Made by a program: the position numbers and the translations under genes. The notes beneath the pieces are model-generated. The model searched no databases. It had not been told where the DNA came from and saw only the letters and a program-made list of their open reading frames with translations. Below, one piece after another: positions 1 to 11,700 of a stretch of 64,000 nucleotides of DNA; the stretch's first letter is position 1; every line of letters begins with the position of its first letter. Location of the stretch: NCBI GenBank assembly GCA_002118135.1, contig BDIU01000227.1, positions 54,974 to 118,973 of the forward strand. The letters are read 5' to 3'. Origin of the DNA: Trebouxia sp. TZW2008. Lineage: Eukaryota; Chlorophyta; Trebouxiophyceae; Trebouxiales; Trebouxiaceae.

Positions 1-1
1 G

Positions 2-551
2 TGCGGGTTTACAGACAGCAACTACAAAGGCCTTCAATTCCTGTATGACAAGTATAAAGACTATAACTTCACGGTAGGCATATCGACTCTCATGGCCTTT
101 GTGAGCAGTTCTTGCGTATGCTGCTGCATATGTGCAGCTGTGTTTTGACACGACAGGCAGCTCGTTCACCAATTTTTGAGGTTTGAACTCACGATGACAG
201 TGCCTGCTACAGGTGCTCGCTTTCCCTTGCAATCAATTCGGGCAGCAAGAAGCTGGCAGTGACAGTGACATCAAGCAGTTTGCCAGAGACAGGTATGGGG
301 TCACTTTCCCATTGTTCAGCAAAGTGGATGTCAACGGGCCAAACACAAGCCAGCTTTTCAGCTTCTTAAAACAGAGTTTCCCGCCATGGCTTGATGCTGC
401 TTCTGCTGGAAACAAGGATCTGAGCTGGAACTTCAACAAGTTCCTCATCGGGCGCGATGGCATGCCAATCAAGCATTACACTTCAGAGCTGGACTATGCA
501 CAGCTGGAACAAGATGTGTACAATGAGCTTGTCAGAACTCAAGTCCAGTGA
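2..551 (+). CDS. GPX: Glutathione peroxidase, cysteine type, 3' part
   Basis: Thiol peroxidase that reduces hydrogen and lipid peroxides. Two exons are visible, 2-73 and 213-551 (TGA), separated by a phase-0 intron (gt at 74, ag at 211-212). The first visible codon is TGC in the Cys-Gly-Phe-Thr context of the active site, so the catalytic residue is cysteine rather than selenocysteine (TGA). The second exon holds the FPCNQFG motif (catalytic Gln) and WNFNKFLIGRDG (catalytic Trp/Asn). The helix where plant thioredoxin-dependent GPXs carry their resolving Cys (FAC) reads FARDRYG here, so that Cys is absent. The 5' end, including any targeting peptide, lies outside the window. Confidence 0.93.
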
Positions 552-1493
552 GTTTGCAATCAGTCAAAAACATTTCATGTTGACTATGAGTGCGTTATAC
601 CATTGGGTTGTCGCTGACCAACACAACAATGAATAATTTGACTACTGCTATTTGTGCCGTTAGCATATGACAGATAGGAACCTTTAGCATGCTTTGACAT
701 AGATGAAGACTTTTCAGTCACCACTGATGTTGTCACCATAGCTTCAAGATCATTTCACATTCTGAATGCGCTTGCGGAAATTTTGGGCAGAATTGCTTGC
801 TGTTTAGACTGCAACTGCAGCCATGTCAATCAAACTTCAAGCTCAAGGACCGTGTTAAGTATGCTGCTGAATAAGATTGTGCCTGCCATTGTGTACACAT
901 GTTGCAAATCATCACTTCTTGCAGTGTGCTCATTGTTGGCAGCTTTGTGTTGCAGCCAGTTGTTGCTCATGTGTAAGCATCTTGACACACACACAAGCAA
1001 TTATGGCTGGGGATCTTGACCTGCATCTTGTTCAATCAAACAATTTACAAGGTGGTCATGCTCTTGTAACCCCCTCATCGTTGAATGGGCTTCAAACAAT
1101 ACATACTCATGCACATCTAGCAAGTCTAAGTAAACTACAGTGGAGCTTGATACACAGCACAGCTTCAGCTTACTTCGCAGGATACTATGCAACAACATTG
1201 CTTGATCCTTGATGCACTGAGCCCATGGCTGATCACAGATTCAACGCTGGATTCTGAGCAAACCAGAAAAGAAAAGACTACGCTGTTAGGCATCATGACA
1301 GGAGCCTCTGTGGTTAGAGGCAGCCCAGAATTTCTGCTCAAAAGCAACAACTAACAGAAATTGACCTACGGGGGTCCAGCCCACCAAAGCACTATGCAAC
1401 GCTGTACATGACAGAGTGTTCATACGCCCTACAACTCTGTGGCAGCATCAGCATCTGTCTCTTCTCATGTTATCATATGGCATGTACACCCTG
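552..1493. other. Intergenic, convergent 3' ends
   Basis: About 0.94 kb between the GPX stop (+) and the SET-gene stop (-). Only short unconvincing reading frames are present. It should hold the 3' UTRs of both genes; I see no repeat or RNA gene. Confidence 0.6.
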
Positions 1494-4400
1494 TCAAGCG
1501 TCAGCCAGCTGTTGTGGATCGTATTGCCAAAGGCATGACCTCAGAAGCTGCTTTTTGCCAATCCTGAACTGCAGAGCCAGAATGTGCCGCTCATCTTGTG
1601 ATTCCTCATCCCGCATGCTTTGGAGCCTGGCTATGTCTGCCTCCAATGTGGTGGGTTTTGAGCTGAGGATGTGCTGACAAAACTGATACAGAGCCTGCAT
1701 GCACAAGCAAGGTTGATTACTGACTGCTAGCACAGGCATTTTTTGTTTGGAACAAACGCAATCGTGTCATCAAGAAGACACTTCAGGCAGGTGCATGTGG
1801 TCCTGCACATATGGGCAATCTGTTGACAATCTAAACACTCGTCATCTGCTGTGTCTTGCATGCTGTGTCAATCTGGGACCACACAGCATGCATGGACTAG
1901 GACAGTCAGCCGCAACAGTGAAAGAAGCAGCCAAAGCAGAATGTGTTTGGCACGGTGCAGTCTACACAGCGAACTACATCCATGCAATGAAGCAATGTCA
2001 AGTTTGCGCGCATTGCAGTCCACTGCAGCAATAAAAGCCATGTCAAGACATACTGACCTGCAAGACTCGCTTCTTGGTCTGAGTCTGGGGCGAGTGTGGT
2101 GCAGTTTGGGGCACATTGTGAGACTCCACATTCCCTTTAAAGCTCAAAGGTGATAGATGCTGAAGAAGGTTCTGCAGAAGCTGGACAGGATTGATGCCTG
2201 TAAAGGATGACTCTTTCTGATGGCCGAGCAGCTGGAAAAGGGCTTCAGTAGTACTTGCCGCCCAGCCCTGTCTTGTGAGCTGAGCCTGCAGTGACCGTTC
2301 AGGCATTCATTGGTGTCATACACTGTGTTGAGACATGGCACCAACCAGCAATACAGTGCTGCGCAGAAAAGGCTCCGACAGAGCTTGGTGCCTGACTGTG
2401 TTTGTGCGCTGTGCCTGCAGCAAGCATTCAGGCAGCCATTGTTTTCAGAGTGGTGAGACCAGTCACCAAACAGCAATGCGTTATTGCACATAGAAGAGCT
2501 TCAATAGTGCTTGAAGCCCAGCCCTGTCTTGTGAGCTGAGCCTGTGACAAGTAATCAGGCACTCGTTGATGTCATATCCAGTGTTCAGACCAGTCACCAA
2601 CCAGCAATACAGTACTGCACGAAAAAAGGGCGTCAGTAGGGCTTGGTGCACAGCCTGTTCTTTTGAGCTGAGCCTGCAGCATCCAATCAGGCACTCAGTG
2701 ATTGTGCAGAGTGCTGAGACTAGTCACCAAACAGCAAGTCAATCCTGCATGGAAAAGGGCGTCAGTAGTGCTTGCTGCCCAGCCCTGTCTTGTGAGCTGA
2801 GCCTGCAGCATTCAATCAGGCACTCAGTGATTGTGCAGAGTGCTGAGACTAGTCACAAAACAGCAACTCAATCCTGCATGGAAAAGGGCTTCAATGGTGC
2901 TTGGTCCCCAGCCTGGTCTTATGAGCTGAGGCTGCAGCATCCAATAAGGCACTCAATGATCGTTCTGAGTATGAGACCAGTCAGCAAACAGCAGTATGTG
3001 ACTGCTTGGGCAAAAGTCTCAACAGTGCTTGGTTTCCAGCCCTGTCCTGTGAGTTGAGCCTGCAGCGAACATCAAGGCACTCATTGGTTTCGTACACAGT
3101 GTCCCGACCAATCACCAACAGTTAGTACAGTACTGCACAGAAAAAGGCGTCAGTAGTGCTTGGTGCACAGTCTGTTCTTGTGAGCTGAGCCTGCAGCATC
3201 CAGTACAGCACTCAATGATCGTTCTGAATACTGAGACCAGGCAGCAAACAGCAGCATGTGACTGCTTGGAAGTTTCAACAGTGCTTGGTGCCCAGCACTG
3301 TCTTGTGAGACGAGCCTGCAGCAGCTCTCAAGGCACTGTTGACTTCAGGACGTTTAGACCAGTCAACAGACAGCCATACCGCATGACACATCACTTTGAC
3401 GATCTTAATGCAAAGCTGAGCTTTGAACTTCAATGAACGATGGCAATCAGGCAGACTTGAGCCCCTTGACTCACCACCGAGAAAAGCGCTTGCAACACAA
3501 CAAAGTGTCTACAAGTGAGCAGTGTATGCAATCAGGTTGTGGCAACAGCATCACAGCATCAGCAGATCCTGTGCATGCATCACTTAGTCTATGTTGTAAG
3601 TCAAGCAAGGAACGGCGAGGGGTGTGGAAAGGTACCTGTTGCAGTGTCTGGAGCCAAGTGGCATCTCTCTGTACAGCCTCCAGTCTTTTTGGCTCAACCT
3701 CAAAGTTCTGTGTGACATATGACAGTAGGTCAGCCTTGTAGGCGTCATGTTTGTTGTCAGTGTCCACAAAGCCGTAGTACTGCAGGAAATCTTCATTGGG
3801 CTTGGGTGCATAGCTGAATGTGATCTGCATGGAAGGCATGAACCCATTCAGACAAGCATCCACAAATTCATCAGCTGGGCTGTTGTCAGTCCGTGCTAGG
3901 CACAATGTTGTGACTGGGTGGCTTCAGGGCAAGCAGGCAGAGCGAACAAGTTCTCACGTGTTTGTAAAGGACACAAGCTTGATTGTGCATGCATTGGATG
4001 CCTAAAACCCGACCGCTGAAGTCTCCATATATGCACACTGTTACAGTGCAAATGAACCTGAAGTCTCCACACATGCACACTGTTATAGGGCAGATGGATT
4101 ACAAGTCTCCACATGTGCACACGCTTATAGGGCAAATGGACAAATGTGTATGCACTTGATGCCTGAAATAAAACGGCTGAAGGAGTCACACATGCACACT
4201 GTTACAGGACAAAAGGTCACTGTGCATGCATTTGATGCTTGCAATGACAAGGCTAAAGACATTGCACACGCACACTATTACTGGACAGAAAATTGACTGT
4301 GCATGTACAGCTGTCTGAGTCTCATAGGGCTGAAGTCACCAAACATGCACTCTATCACAGGACATTGCTGAATGTGCATGAAGCGAATGAGCAAGATGCT

Positions 4401-4530
4401 AAAGGACAGACCTCTTGACCAGCTGGCACTTCATTCATGATGACTGCCTCCAGCCTGTCACCCACCCAAGTGCGCTGTACCTTGCTCTGCAGTCAGTGCA
4501 TTGCACATCAGATCCTTGCAATCATACGAT

Positions 4531-4615
<85 letters not shown>

Positions 4616-4621
4616 CAGCAT

Positions 4622-4671
<50 letters not shown>

Positions 4672-4681
4672 GCTTCAGCTT

Positions 4682-4771
<90 letters not shown>

Positions 4772-7643
4772 AAGCAAAAGCAACAGCAACAGCAACAGCA
4801 ACAGCTTCAGGTTCAGGTTCAGCTCCAGCTTCTAGAACCTGGCCCCAGTGTTGACCATGCTTCAGCAGGAAGACCTCCGGATGGAAGAGATCACGATCAC
4901 CAACGCAGAGCAGTTGGGGTTGGTGAAGTTCACAACCGGCAGCAGAGCCTGTTGAAGCACTCACCAAAGCGGAATGAAGTGTGGCTGATGAGGTCCAACA
5001 ATGGCAATTGGGCAGTGACACTCAACAAGGCAAAGATGTTGAATTTTCTGTCAGATGAGGCCGTCAACAGAAACTAGATGAATTGACTCACTGAAGCAGA
5101 GGAATTGTGGTTGATGGAATCCACCACGGGCAGCAGGGCAGCAGTGGTCACTCCCTCCTGCTGGAACAGCCCCCTCATCAGTACAGCCACCACACTCATC
5201 CCCGCCACAAATTGGCAGCATGCCGCAACCTGCAATGCAATACCATTATTGCTGCCACCATGACGAAGCGGCAGCATGCCAGAACTTGCCATGCAGCAGC
5301 ATCATTGTTGACAAGCTTTTGATATGGGACAAAAGTAACAGCCTCCGCATCAGCACAGCCACCACGCTCATCCTCAACACAAACTAGCAGCAGGCCATGG
5401 CCCACGATGCAGCACCAGCAACTGCATGTCATGTTTTTGCTTTTGCCCTGAAATGACGTGTGTGTGCGGTTGCAAGTTGCAGCCTTACAACGTCCAACTG
5501 AAGTGCAGCAATGTCCTTGTACAGTGAACTCTCTTTGTAAACAACTGCTTTGGTTACCAAGAAAGTTGTCCTTACATGAAATTGTCTCAGAGGGACCACT
5601 GTAGTCAGAATGCAGTGCTTGGCTCCCAGCTGCATTGTCCTTACACCGAGAATGTCCTTTTACTGAGTGTCCTTCTATCAAGAAGTTACTGTATGGCGCT
5701 GAGTCTTGAAAGACTTGCATGGACTGGCTGTGCCTCTTTTACACAGCAACAGGTGCACATCAGCAAGCAGCATTGTGCTGATTGATCATGGCTTTGGGCA
5801 TGCTGTGCTTGACACAGATTGATTGCCCAGATGTGCTGCAGAATGAACTTGGTCCAATGCATATTGACAATTGAGCTCCTTGTCGCGATATGAAGCACTC
5901 TCACCTCCTGGCTGCTCTGCCACTGACTGAGTGATGATGACGTGAACAGCAGAGCTCCTAGCAACCCAAAGGAGCCCACAATGATGGGAGCAAGGGCCTC
6001 TGCAAGCACGCAAGTCAGCAATGTTACTAAAGAGAACGGTCACCACTGAAGTCTACAGGAGTAAGGGCGTCAATGGCAGCAGCTTGCAGGTAAGACTCAC
6101 AGGTACATATGTTGTGGCCCATGGGTAGCATAACATGTATGCCCATTTTTCAGGGGAGCAAATTTGCAGCAGGGTTGTGCTGACATAGACAAAGCTGCAA
6201 GGCATGGAAAACGATGCAAGCTGAAAGCTGCAAGCCTAGTTGTACTGGTTGCAGAAATGCCCAGGTTGCAAACATCCCTTTTCTAAGCAACAGCAATCTC
6301 AGCGCATGACTTACTGAAGTGCAATATGACAGCAGTAGCAACTGATTGTGCATTGCGCTCGACAAACAGCTTGCACACACCGTCCACACCCTGTTGACAT
6401 ACACACAACAGTGCACAAGTGCCAGAGCCTACCCTGAACAATCTGTGTCCAGTGCTTAGGGATTGCAACAGGTCTGCTAGTTGCAACATTCACAGCCCAT
6501 ATCAGCTCGGCTAGGCTGATGTTGAGCTGACGCACAACTGTTGTCCTCTGCAGCTTGTTGTAGCTTGCTTGCACTGTGCTGGTTTGCTTCTTGACCTACA
6601 AGCATTCAACTGTCGTCATCTTCCTTTTCAATGACAGACCTTACTAATCTAATACTTTACACTGTACTTATGTTACAATTTATAGAGTATCTAGTGCAGA
6701 TTACTTCTGACGTGGCACTACCTCAAAATAAATTAAACAAAAAGAGCCTATCTGGTGCTTGACAGTCCTGAAGACTGCTTGCTTCTGTGCCTTTACACTG
6801 CGCTTTGGTTCAGTGCAACGATGCTGGTCAGTCAAGAGCAATTCTGGTGTGCAGAGCTGTATCTGACAGCCAGCAGACAGTCTACATGAGATTGCAGCGA
6901 ACAAAAGGCTTTTTATTCTCACTGAGCACCTGTACTACTAAGTCTTACAATGCTGTGATTGTGGCCATCCCAAAAGCGTCAGTCAAATGTTGCCACCGAC
7001 ACAAAGCTTGACCTGTGCAATCACAGAGTGCTCAACAATATGGCGACAACAAACCGATTTCTGTGATTTCACGATTGTGAGGTCAAGCTTTACATGCTGG
7101 CATCATATTGCAGCCGACCGTGATGAGGACTTCTTGCTCAATTGCTGTTGTGTTTGTTTGCAGCCGCTGCAGCTCTGCAGTTGACCAATGCATCAGTGCG
7201 GAAAAGGTCTTGGGCAGAGACTGTATCCAGACGTGCCATGGCGACAACGACCCGCGCTTCTTCTCCCTCAGCAGTACCAGAGCAATTTGCACACTTCTGC
7301 AGCAGATGAGAGCAAGATTGGACCATTGTCCCGTTGCACAAATGTTGCTCACGACCACTGCCTCACCCATCCAGTGCTCTCCAGGTCTGCTCTGGGACAA
7401 GGTCTGGCATGGGTGAAGGCTGTCCAGCAGCAACTGACAGAGCCATCTTGCTGGGCATGCTTATCATCACGGTACGAGCTGGCATATGCCATCTAGTCGC
7501 GACGCCCCGCACCGGTAAAGTTGCGTCGGCAGCAAGGTAAGGGCACTGGATGTCTGCCTTTTCCTCGGCCCACCTCAAGACCTGCTGCACGTCGACGCTG
7601 TGCCCGTCGTCGTTGCATTTGTCTTGCCAAGCGTTGCTGTCAC
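1494..7643 (-). CDS. SET-domain lysine methyltransferase, Rubisco-LSMT/SETD type
   Basis: S-adenosylmethionine-dependent protein lysine methyltransferase. Exons read on the minus strand: 7643-7367 (N-SET, RGVATRWHMPARTVMISMP), 7296-7131 (REKKRGSLSPW, SLPKTF), 6547-6433 (ELIWAVNVATSRP), 5999-5905, 5157-5092 (LLPVVDSINHNSS, the NH motif), about 4948-4839, 3824-3636 (ITFSYAPKPNEDF, YYGFVDTDN), 2285-2058 and 1694-1494 (substrate-binding C-terminus, KPTTLEADIARL, FRIGKKQLL, TGA). All phases agree except the 5157-5092 to 4948-4839 junction. The first coding exon beyond 7643 was not identified, so the start is open. The 5999-5905 exon encodes an unusual hydrophobic stretch (IIVGSFGLLGALLF). Visible length is about 480 aa, normal for the family. 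Substrate unknown; a chloroplast target is possible but not shown. Confidence 0.85.
2058..3430 (-). repeat. Nine-unit tandem array of a SET-gene exon 5' half
   Basis: The acceptor and first half of the exon 2285-2058 (tgcag followed by GCTCAGCTCACAAG) recur near 2400, 2530, 2655, 2792, 2920, 3047, 3180 and 3305, a period of about 128 bp. Units include the upstream intron side. The intact exon is the last unit in the transcribed direction; the others carry substitutions and an early in-frame TGA after the Ser-Thr-Thr/Ser-Thr-Xaa region. Confidence 0.85.
3985..4400. repeat. Degenerate minisatellite in a SET-gene intron
   Basis: The motif 'catgcacactgttacaggacaaa' in variant forms, often preceded by 'gaagtctccacac', repeats about seven times with irregular spacing of 50-75 bp. 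It lies between exons 4948-4839 and 3824-3636. No coding function is seen. Confidence 0.7.
4531..4830. repeat. CAG/CAA trinucleotide tract, about 280 bp
   Basis: About 28 uninterrupted CAG units are followed by alternating CAA-CAG with short CTTCAG interruptions. The plus strand reads as polyglutamine and the minus as polyleucine or poly-Ala/Val. It begins just inside the intron after SET exon 4948-4839 (minus strand), so it is most simply an intronic microsatellite transcribed as CTG/TTG. Confidence 0.85.
5515..5698 (+). repeat. Dispersed repeat family B, copy 1
   Basis: About 180 bp rich in 'tgtccttac', ending near 'aagaagttactgta'. Nearly the same order of motifs occurs at 9448-9624, and more diverged inverted copies occur near 28430-28640, 38555-38610 and 63815-63880. 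Probably a non-autonomous element; class undetermined because I see no clear terminal repeats. Confidence 0.7.
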
Positions 7644-8759
7644 CTGTTTCAGGTAAACATCACATGTTAAGACGTGCAGTGCAGAGCCCTGCGCACGTCA
7701 GACATTCTCACTTGCCGGTACCGTGAACGAACGTGAACAAGCATCAAGGCGTCCCCAACACCACAGATATACCATGCATGTTTCAAAGTGCGTGCGCGTG
7801 GTCACATTACACCCAATCGTGTCGTTGTTCGGCAACGTTCTGAGCAAAGCCCTCGTGCGATCACTGCAGGAGTACCTCGTGAATCGGCACCCGAAACGGC
7901 CTTGGATGATGTTGCTGCCCTCGAGAGCGCAACAACGACGACCGGCACCACCAGAAATCGCAAAGCTGCAGCCATGGCCGCAGCTTATTTCCCTGCCTGG
8001 CTCTGCATGCGCAAAGATATTTTCGCTGTCTTCAAATGCCGTCTTGCCAGGTCACATGACGGCTTCCCCACCAGACTTCCAAATTAGGCACGACAAGCTC
8101 AGAGATGAGCTTAAGAGCTGTTTCGTCTCCCAGTGGCAAATTCTTGCACGGCAGATCATCTCAACCTCATTGAAAACGTGCACTAGAACTGCATTTCAGC
8201 GCTGGCAATCTTGCCTAATGCAGAAAGTGTCTTCATTGCATTGCAACAGATTAAGTTTGACTTCTTCACGTCCATAACGCAAGCTGAGCCCCATCTCATT
8301 CAGTTTCAATTTCCTTTGAGGAGCAACGCCCAACGCTCAAACCTGTCCTCATAGCGATCCTATGTCTCAAGGAGAGCTGTAGCCTTCAGCAATGCGGCAC
8401 GCTGTTGGGAAGCTTCTAATTTACACTGTGATTTGCATGCCAATCCTGTATCGCCTTCTGGCGCCATGTCCTTCCGGCTGCTTCCTTAGCTAATCAATGC
8501 GTCATCGGCTCCAGGCTTGAACCCACCTGCTCGTCCAAGGCTCGTGAAATGAACTTGCGTTAACTTCGAGGATCGACCTTCAGCCCTAACAACCGATCTG
8601 CCTCATCGACGCAAGTCAGCGGGTGAAGTGACCTGTCTGCGCACATCGTGGGGTCTTGGCTTTGTAGGATCTTTGTCATGATCGTTGTGCCGAGATGACA
8701 TAACACGCGCACAGCATAAACCGCAAGCAGCGCACAGTTTGCGCATTTGGCAGCCCAGC
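7644..8759. other. Divergent 5' region between SET and GRAM-VASt genes
   Basis: Head-to-head spacer of about 1.1 kb. It should contain both promoters and the unidentified first SET exon. An open frame at 7723-8277 (+) lacks family resemblance and has mixed, unlikely composition; I do not call it. Confidence 0.5.
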
Positions 8760-11700
8760 ATGCCTGATGTGCATGATGAGCCGGCGCATGGCGTCGCCAA
8801 CTCCCCTGTCTTGTCGCCTTCCACAAGTGAAGGCCTCTTGAGCAACCCGAGCCCCAGCAACTGGCGTCAGCGCAGCTTGCAAATGTTCCCAACAGGAACA
8901 TGGGAGGGCAGAGTCCACAGGAAGTGCGATGAGCTGCGAAGACTGTTTCAACTGCCTGTCACTGAGGTATCTGCCAGATCAAGGCAGGCACGTTGTCCTC
9001 GGGAGCTGCACAAGCGTAGGAGGCACAATTCCATCTGCTGCAGGCCCCAGTTGAGGACTTTCATTGTGCCCTGCAAAAGAAGATTTGCCTGCAAGGCAGG
9101 CTGTACCTGTTCCAGCATCATGTGTGCTTTTATTCCAACTTGTTTGGCTTTGTCAAAGCCAAAGTTATCCCGCTCAAGGTATGCTTGCAGGCACTGGGTG
9201 GCTTGAACGCACCTGAATGTACTTTTGCTACAATACCCACAGCAAATGACATTCTGATGCTTTGTATACACTTGCGCTAGGATGTCACTGCTATCAGCAA
9301 GCGCAAGAACATTGGCTTGCCCAATTCGATAGAAATAGCATGGAGCAGCAACAACACAGAAAAGCAAGACTTCTTTACATCTTTCCTGCATAGAAGGGAA
9401 GCATACAAGCTGATGATGGCTGCTTGGGCTCAATGCAGGTACAGCGGCTTGTCTTTGTAACAACTGCTTTTGTTACGCGGTAAATTGTCCTTACATGGAA
9501 TCAATCTCACTTGGAGGGACCATTGCGGTCAGAATGCAGCGATCGGCTCCCAATTGCATTGTCCTTACATCGAAAACATTCTGACATCACGTGTCCTTAA
9601 AAAGAGAAGTTACTGTATCAACCTGCACGGCATGCGCTGCCAGCTTTGGTGCTGTACATGATCATTACTCGTCTTTGCACCATGTAACACACATGACTGT
9701 CTGCTTGTGCAGTCCGCTGGCCCGTAGACAGATGGCAGAGAGCACAAGCGCCAGCAGATCATCGCCAGGAAGCTCATGTAAGCACTACTAGAAAACCTCA
9801 ATACACCACAGTGCTAAGCGTCCCCCATCATGCCATGTTTTCAAGACTTTCGCCTTCCCTTTTATGTACAATCTGTTTGACTTGCGGGCTCAAACAAGAG
9901 GTGCTGTTGCAACCAGTTGACAAAAGCAAGACCTCATCCATTGGGCACAAGCTGCTGATCAGATCTTTGCATGCTGCCTGGTTGGGGACATTTCATTGCT
10001 CCAGTACGTACTTAGCTGGGCCTGCTGAGCCTGTTGAGCATCCGTTTGAAATGAAATGAATGCTGCCTGCAGTCACAGATTGGCAGCTATGCAAGGCTGC
10101 CTGACGTGTACAGCTTGCTGCATTATGAGGCGGTCCTCATGCCTCTGTCAAGGCGTGGATCAGAGAATGCCTGACGCAATCTGCTGATCAGGCTCGTGTT
10201 GCCTGCAGTCACAGATCGGCATAGGAGCATTGCTAGCTGCGCAAGTCTGCCTGAAGTGCACGGCTTGCCTCATGCCTCTGTCAACGCAAAGATCAGAGAC
10301 AGTCTGGCAAAATTTGCTGACGACATCTGGTCATGCTGCCTGCAGTCACAGATAGGCGCGGAAGCATTGCCAGCTGCGCAAGCCTGCCTGATGTGCACAG
10401 CTTGCCTCATCACGAGGACGTCCTCACACCTCTGTCAAGGCAAGCCTCAGATGCACAGAGCAGCTGTCTAGATGCCACAATGGCAAAGGTGGACAAGCAG
10501 GCAGTCACTGAGCCGCCGAGCTCTGCAGGCTCCCGCAGCAGTCTCAGGCACAACAGAGCTTACAGCTGGGGCCCAAGCAGCGAAATGAATGCGGTAAGCA
10601 GGCGCTGACAGCATGGACCAAGCCCTGGCCAAATGGTCCACAGAAATGCAACAAAACAAACTGGTTGTGCACCAAAGTGTGCAACCAGCCTGCGAGCTAT
10701 GTAGAAGATCTCACAGTTGCAGCTTAACAAGGCGGAGCAAAACCAGATCCATCTGAACCCATCTGACAGCGTCTACATTTCCTGCTGCATTGTCATGGGA
10801 ATATGTGCAAGCTGAATCGTTTTGCCTGTGCAGCAAGCTTCTCATAGGCAGCATGAAAGCTCACTGGCTGTGTACTGCCTGGCGAGCATTGTGCATGCAA
10901 AGGCACATGCAGGCAACATACCACGTGCAGCTGGCAAGATCTGGCATGCCACTCATAACTTTGGCAAGAGTAGTCAGTTTGTGCTGCTGTTCCTTGCTAG
11001 GTGCTGGCCAGTCCGTTTGCCAGTCCGTCAAACCAGCAGCAATCCTCAAAAACAATTCCTGCTTTTGGAGGTCCTAGAGAAAGTGATGATGGCGCCATTG
11101 AACTAGGTCAGCATCTCAAGCCATCAGCTCACTGTCGGCATTGCATTTTTGGCAGCTTGTTCTGCAGAAAGGCAGATATATTGCTCCAGTGGTCTGTCGA
11201 CACTCAACTGTGCAGACTTGTATTGGGAAATGTCTGGCAAGGTCTTCAATGCATCACATGCGACCTGGTTGTGGTACCCACAAAATGGCCTTTCATTACC
11301 ATACAGTTCATGCTGACAAGACCTCACTGCAAAGCCATGTATATTGCAGATGAGGGTGACAGTGTGCTGCATGTCAAACTGCATGACATCCACAAGACAA
11401 GCTTCTTGCATCATGCAAGTCATGCTGGCCTCGGTTTGGTGCAAAGCTGTGGGTGTTGCAGATGAAGGTGACGATCAATTTGGGTCTGAGGGTGGGACAG
11501 CCCCCCCTGCATGCTGTCCACAACACAGCCTTCCAGCATCATACACTTCATGCTGACATGGCCTCACTGCAAAGCTGTGGGTGTTGCAGATGAGGGTGAT
11601 GATCAGTTTGGGGCTGAGGGTGGGGCGGCCCCCCTTGCTCCCCTGGGGACAACCCAGCTGCTGGACAGCGTGCTGCATGTCAGCCTGCATGACTTCTGCC

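Noticed and set aside
2058..3430. Regularly spaced repeats as a CRISPR array
   Set aside because: Units are about 128 bp, degenerate, and match an exon of the host gene; the genome is eukaryotic.
3433..3741. Plus-strand frames opposite SET exon 3824-3636
   Set aside because: Antisense shadow of a strongly family-matching exon.
4415..5077. Plus-strand 220-aa polyglutamine open frame
   Set aside because: Its polyglutamine comes from the CAG/CAA microsatellite, and the downstream part overlaps two minus-strand SET exons that fit the family and the splice phases.
7723..8277. Plus-strand 184-aa open frame
   Set aside because: No family resemblance, no splice partner to the GRAM-VASt gene in phase, and composition unlike neighbouring exons.
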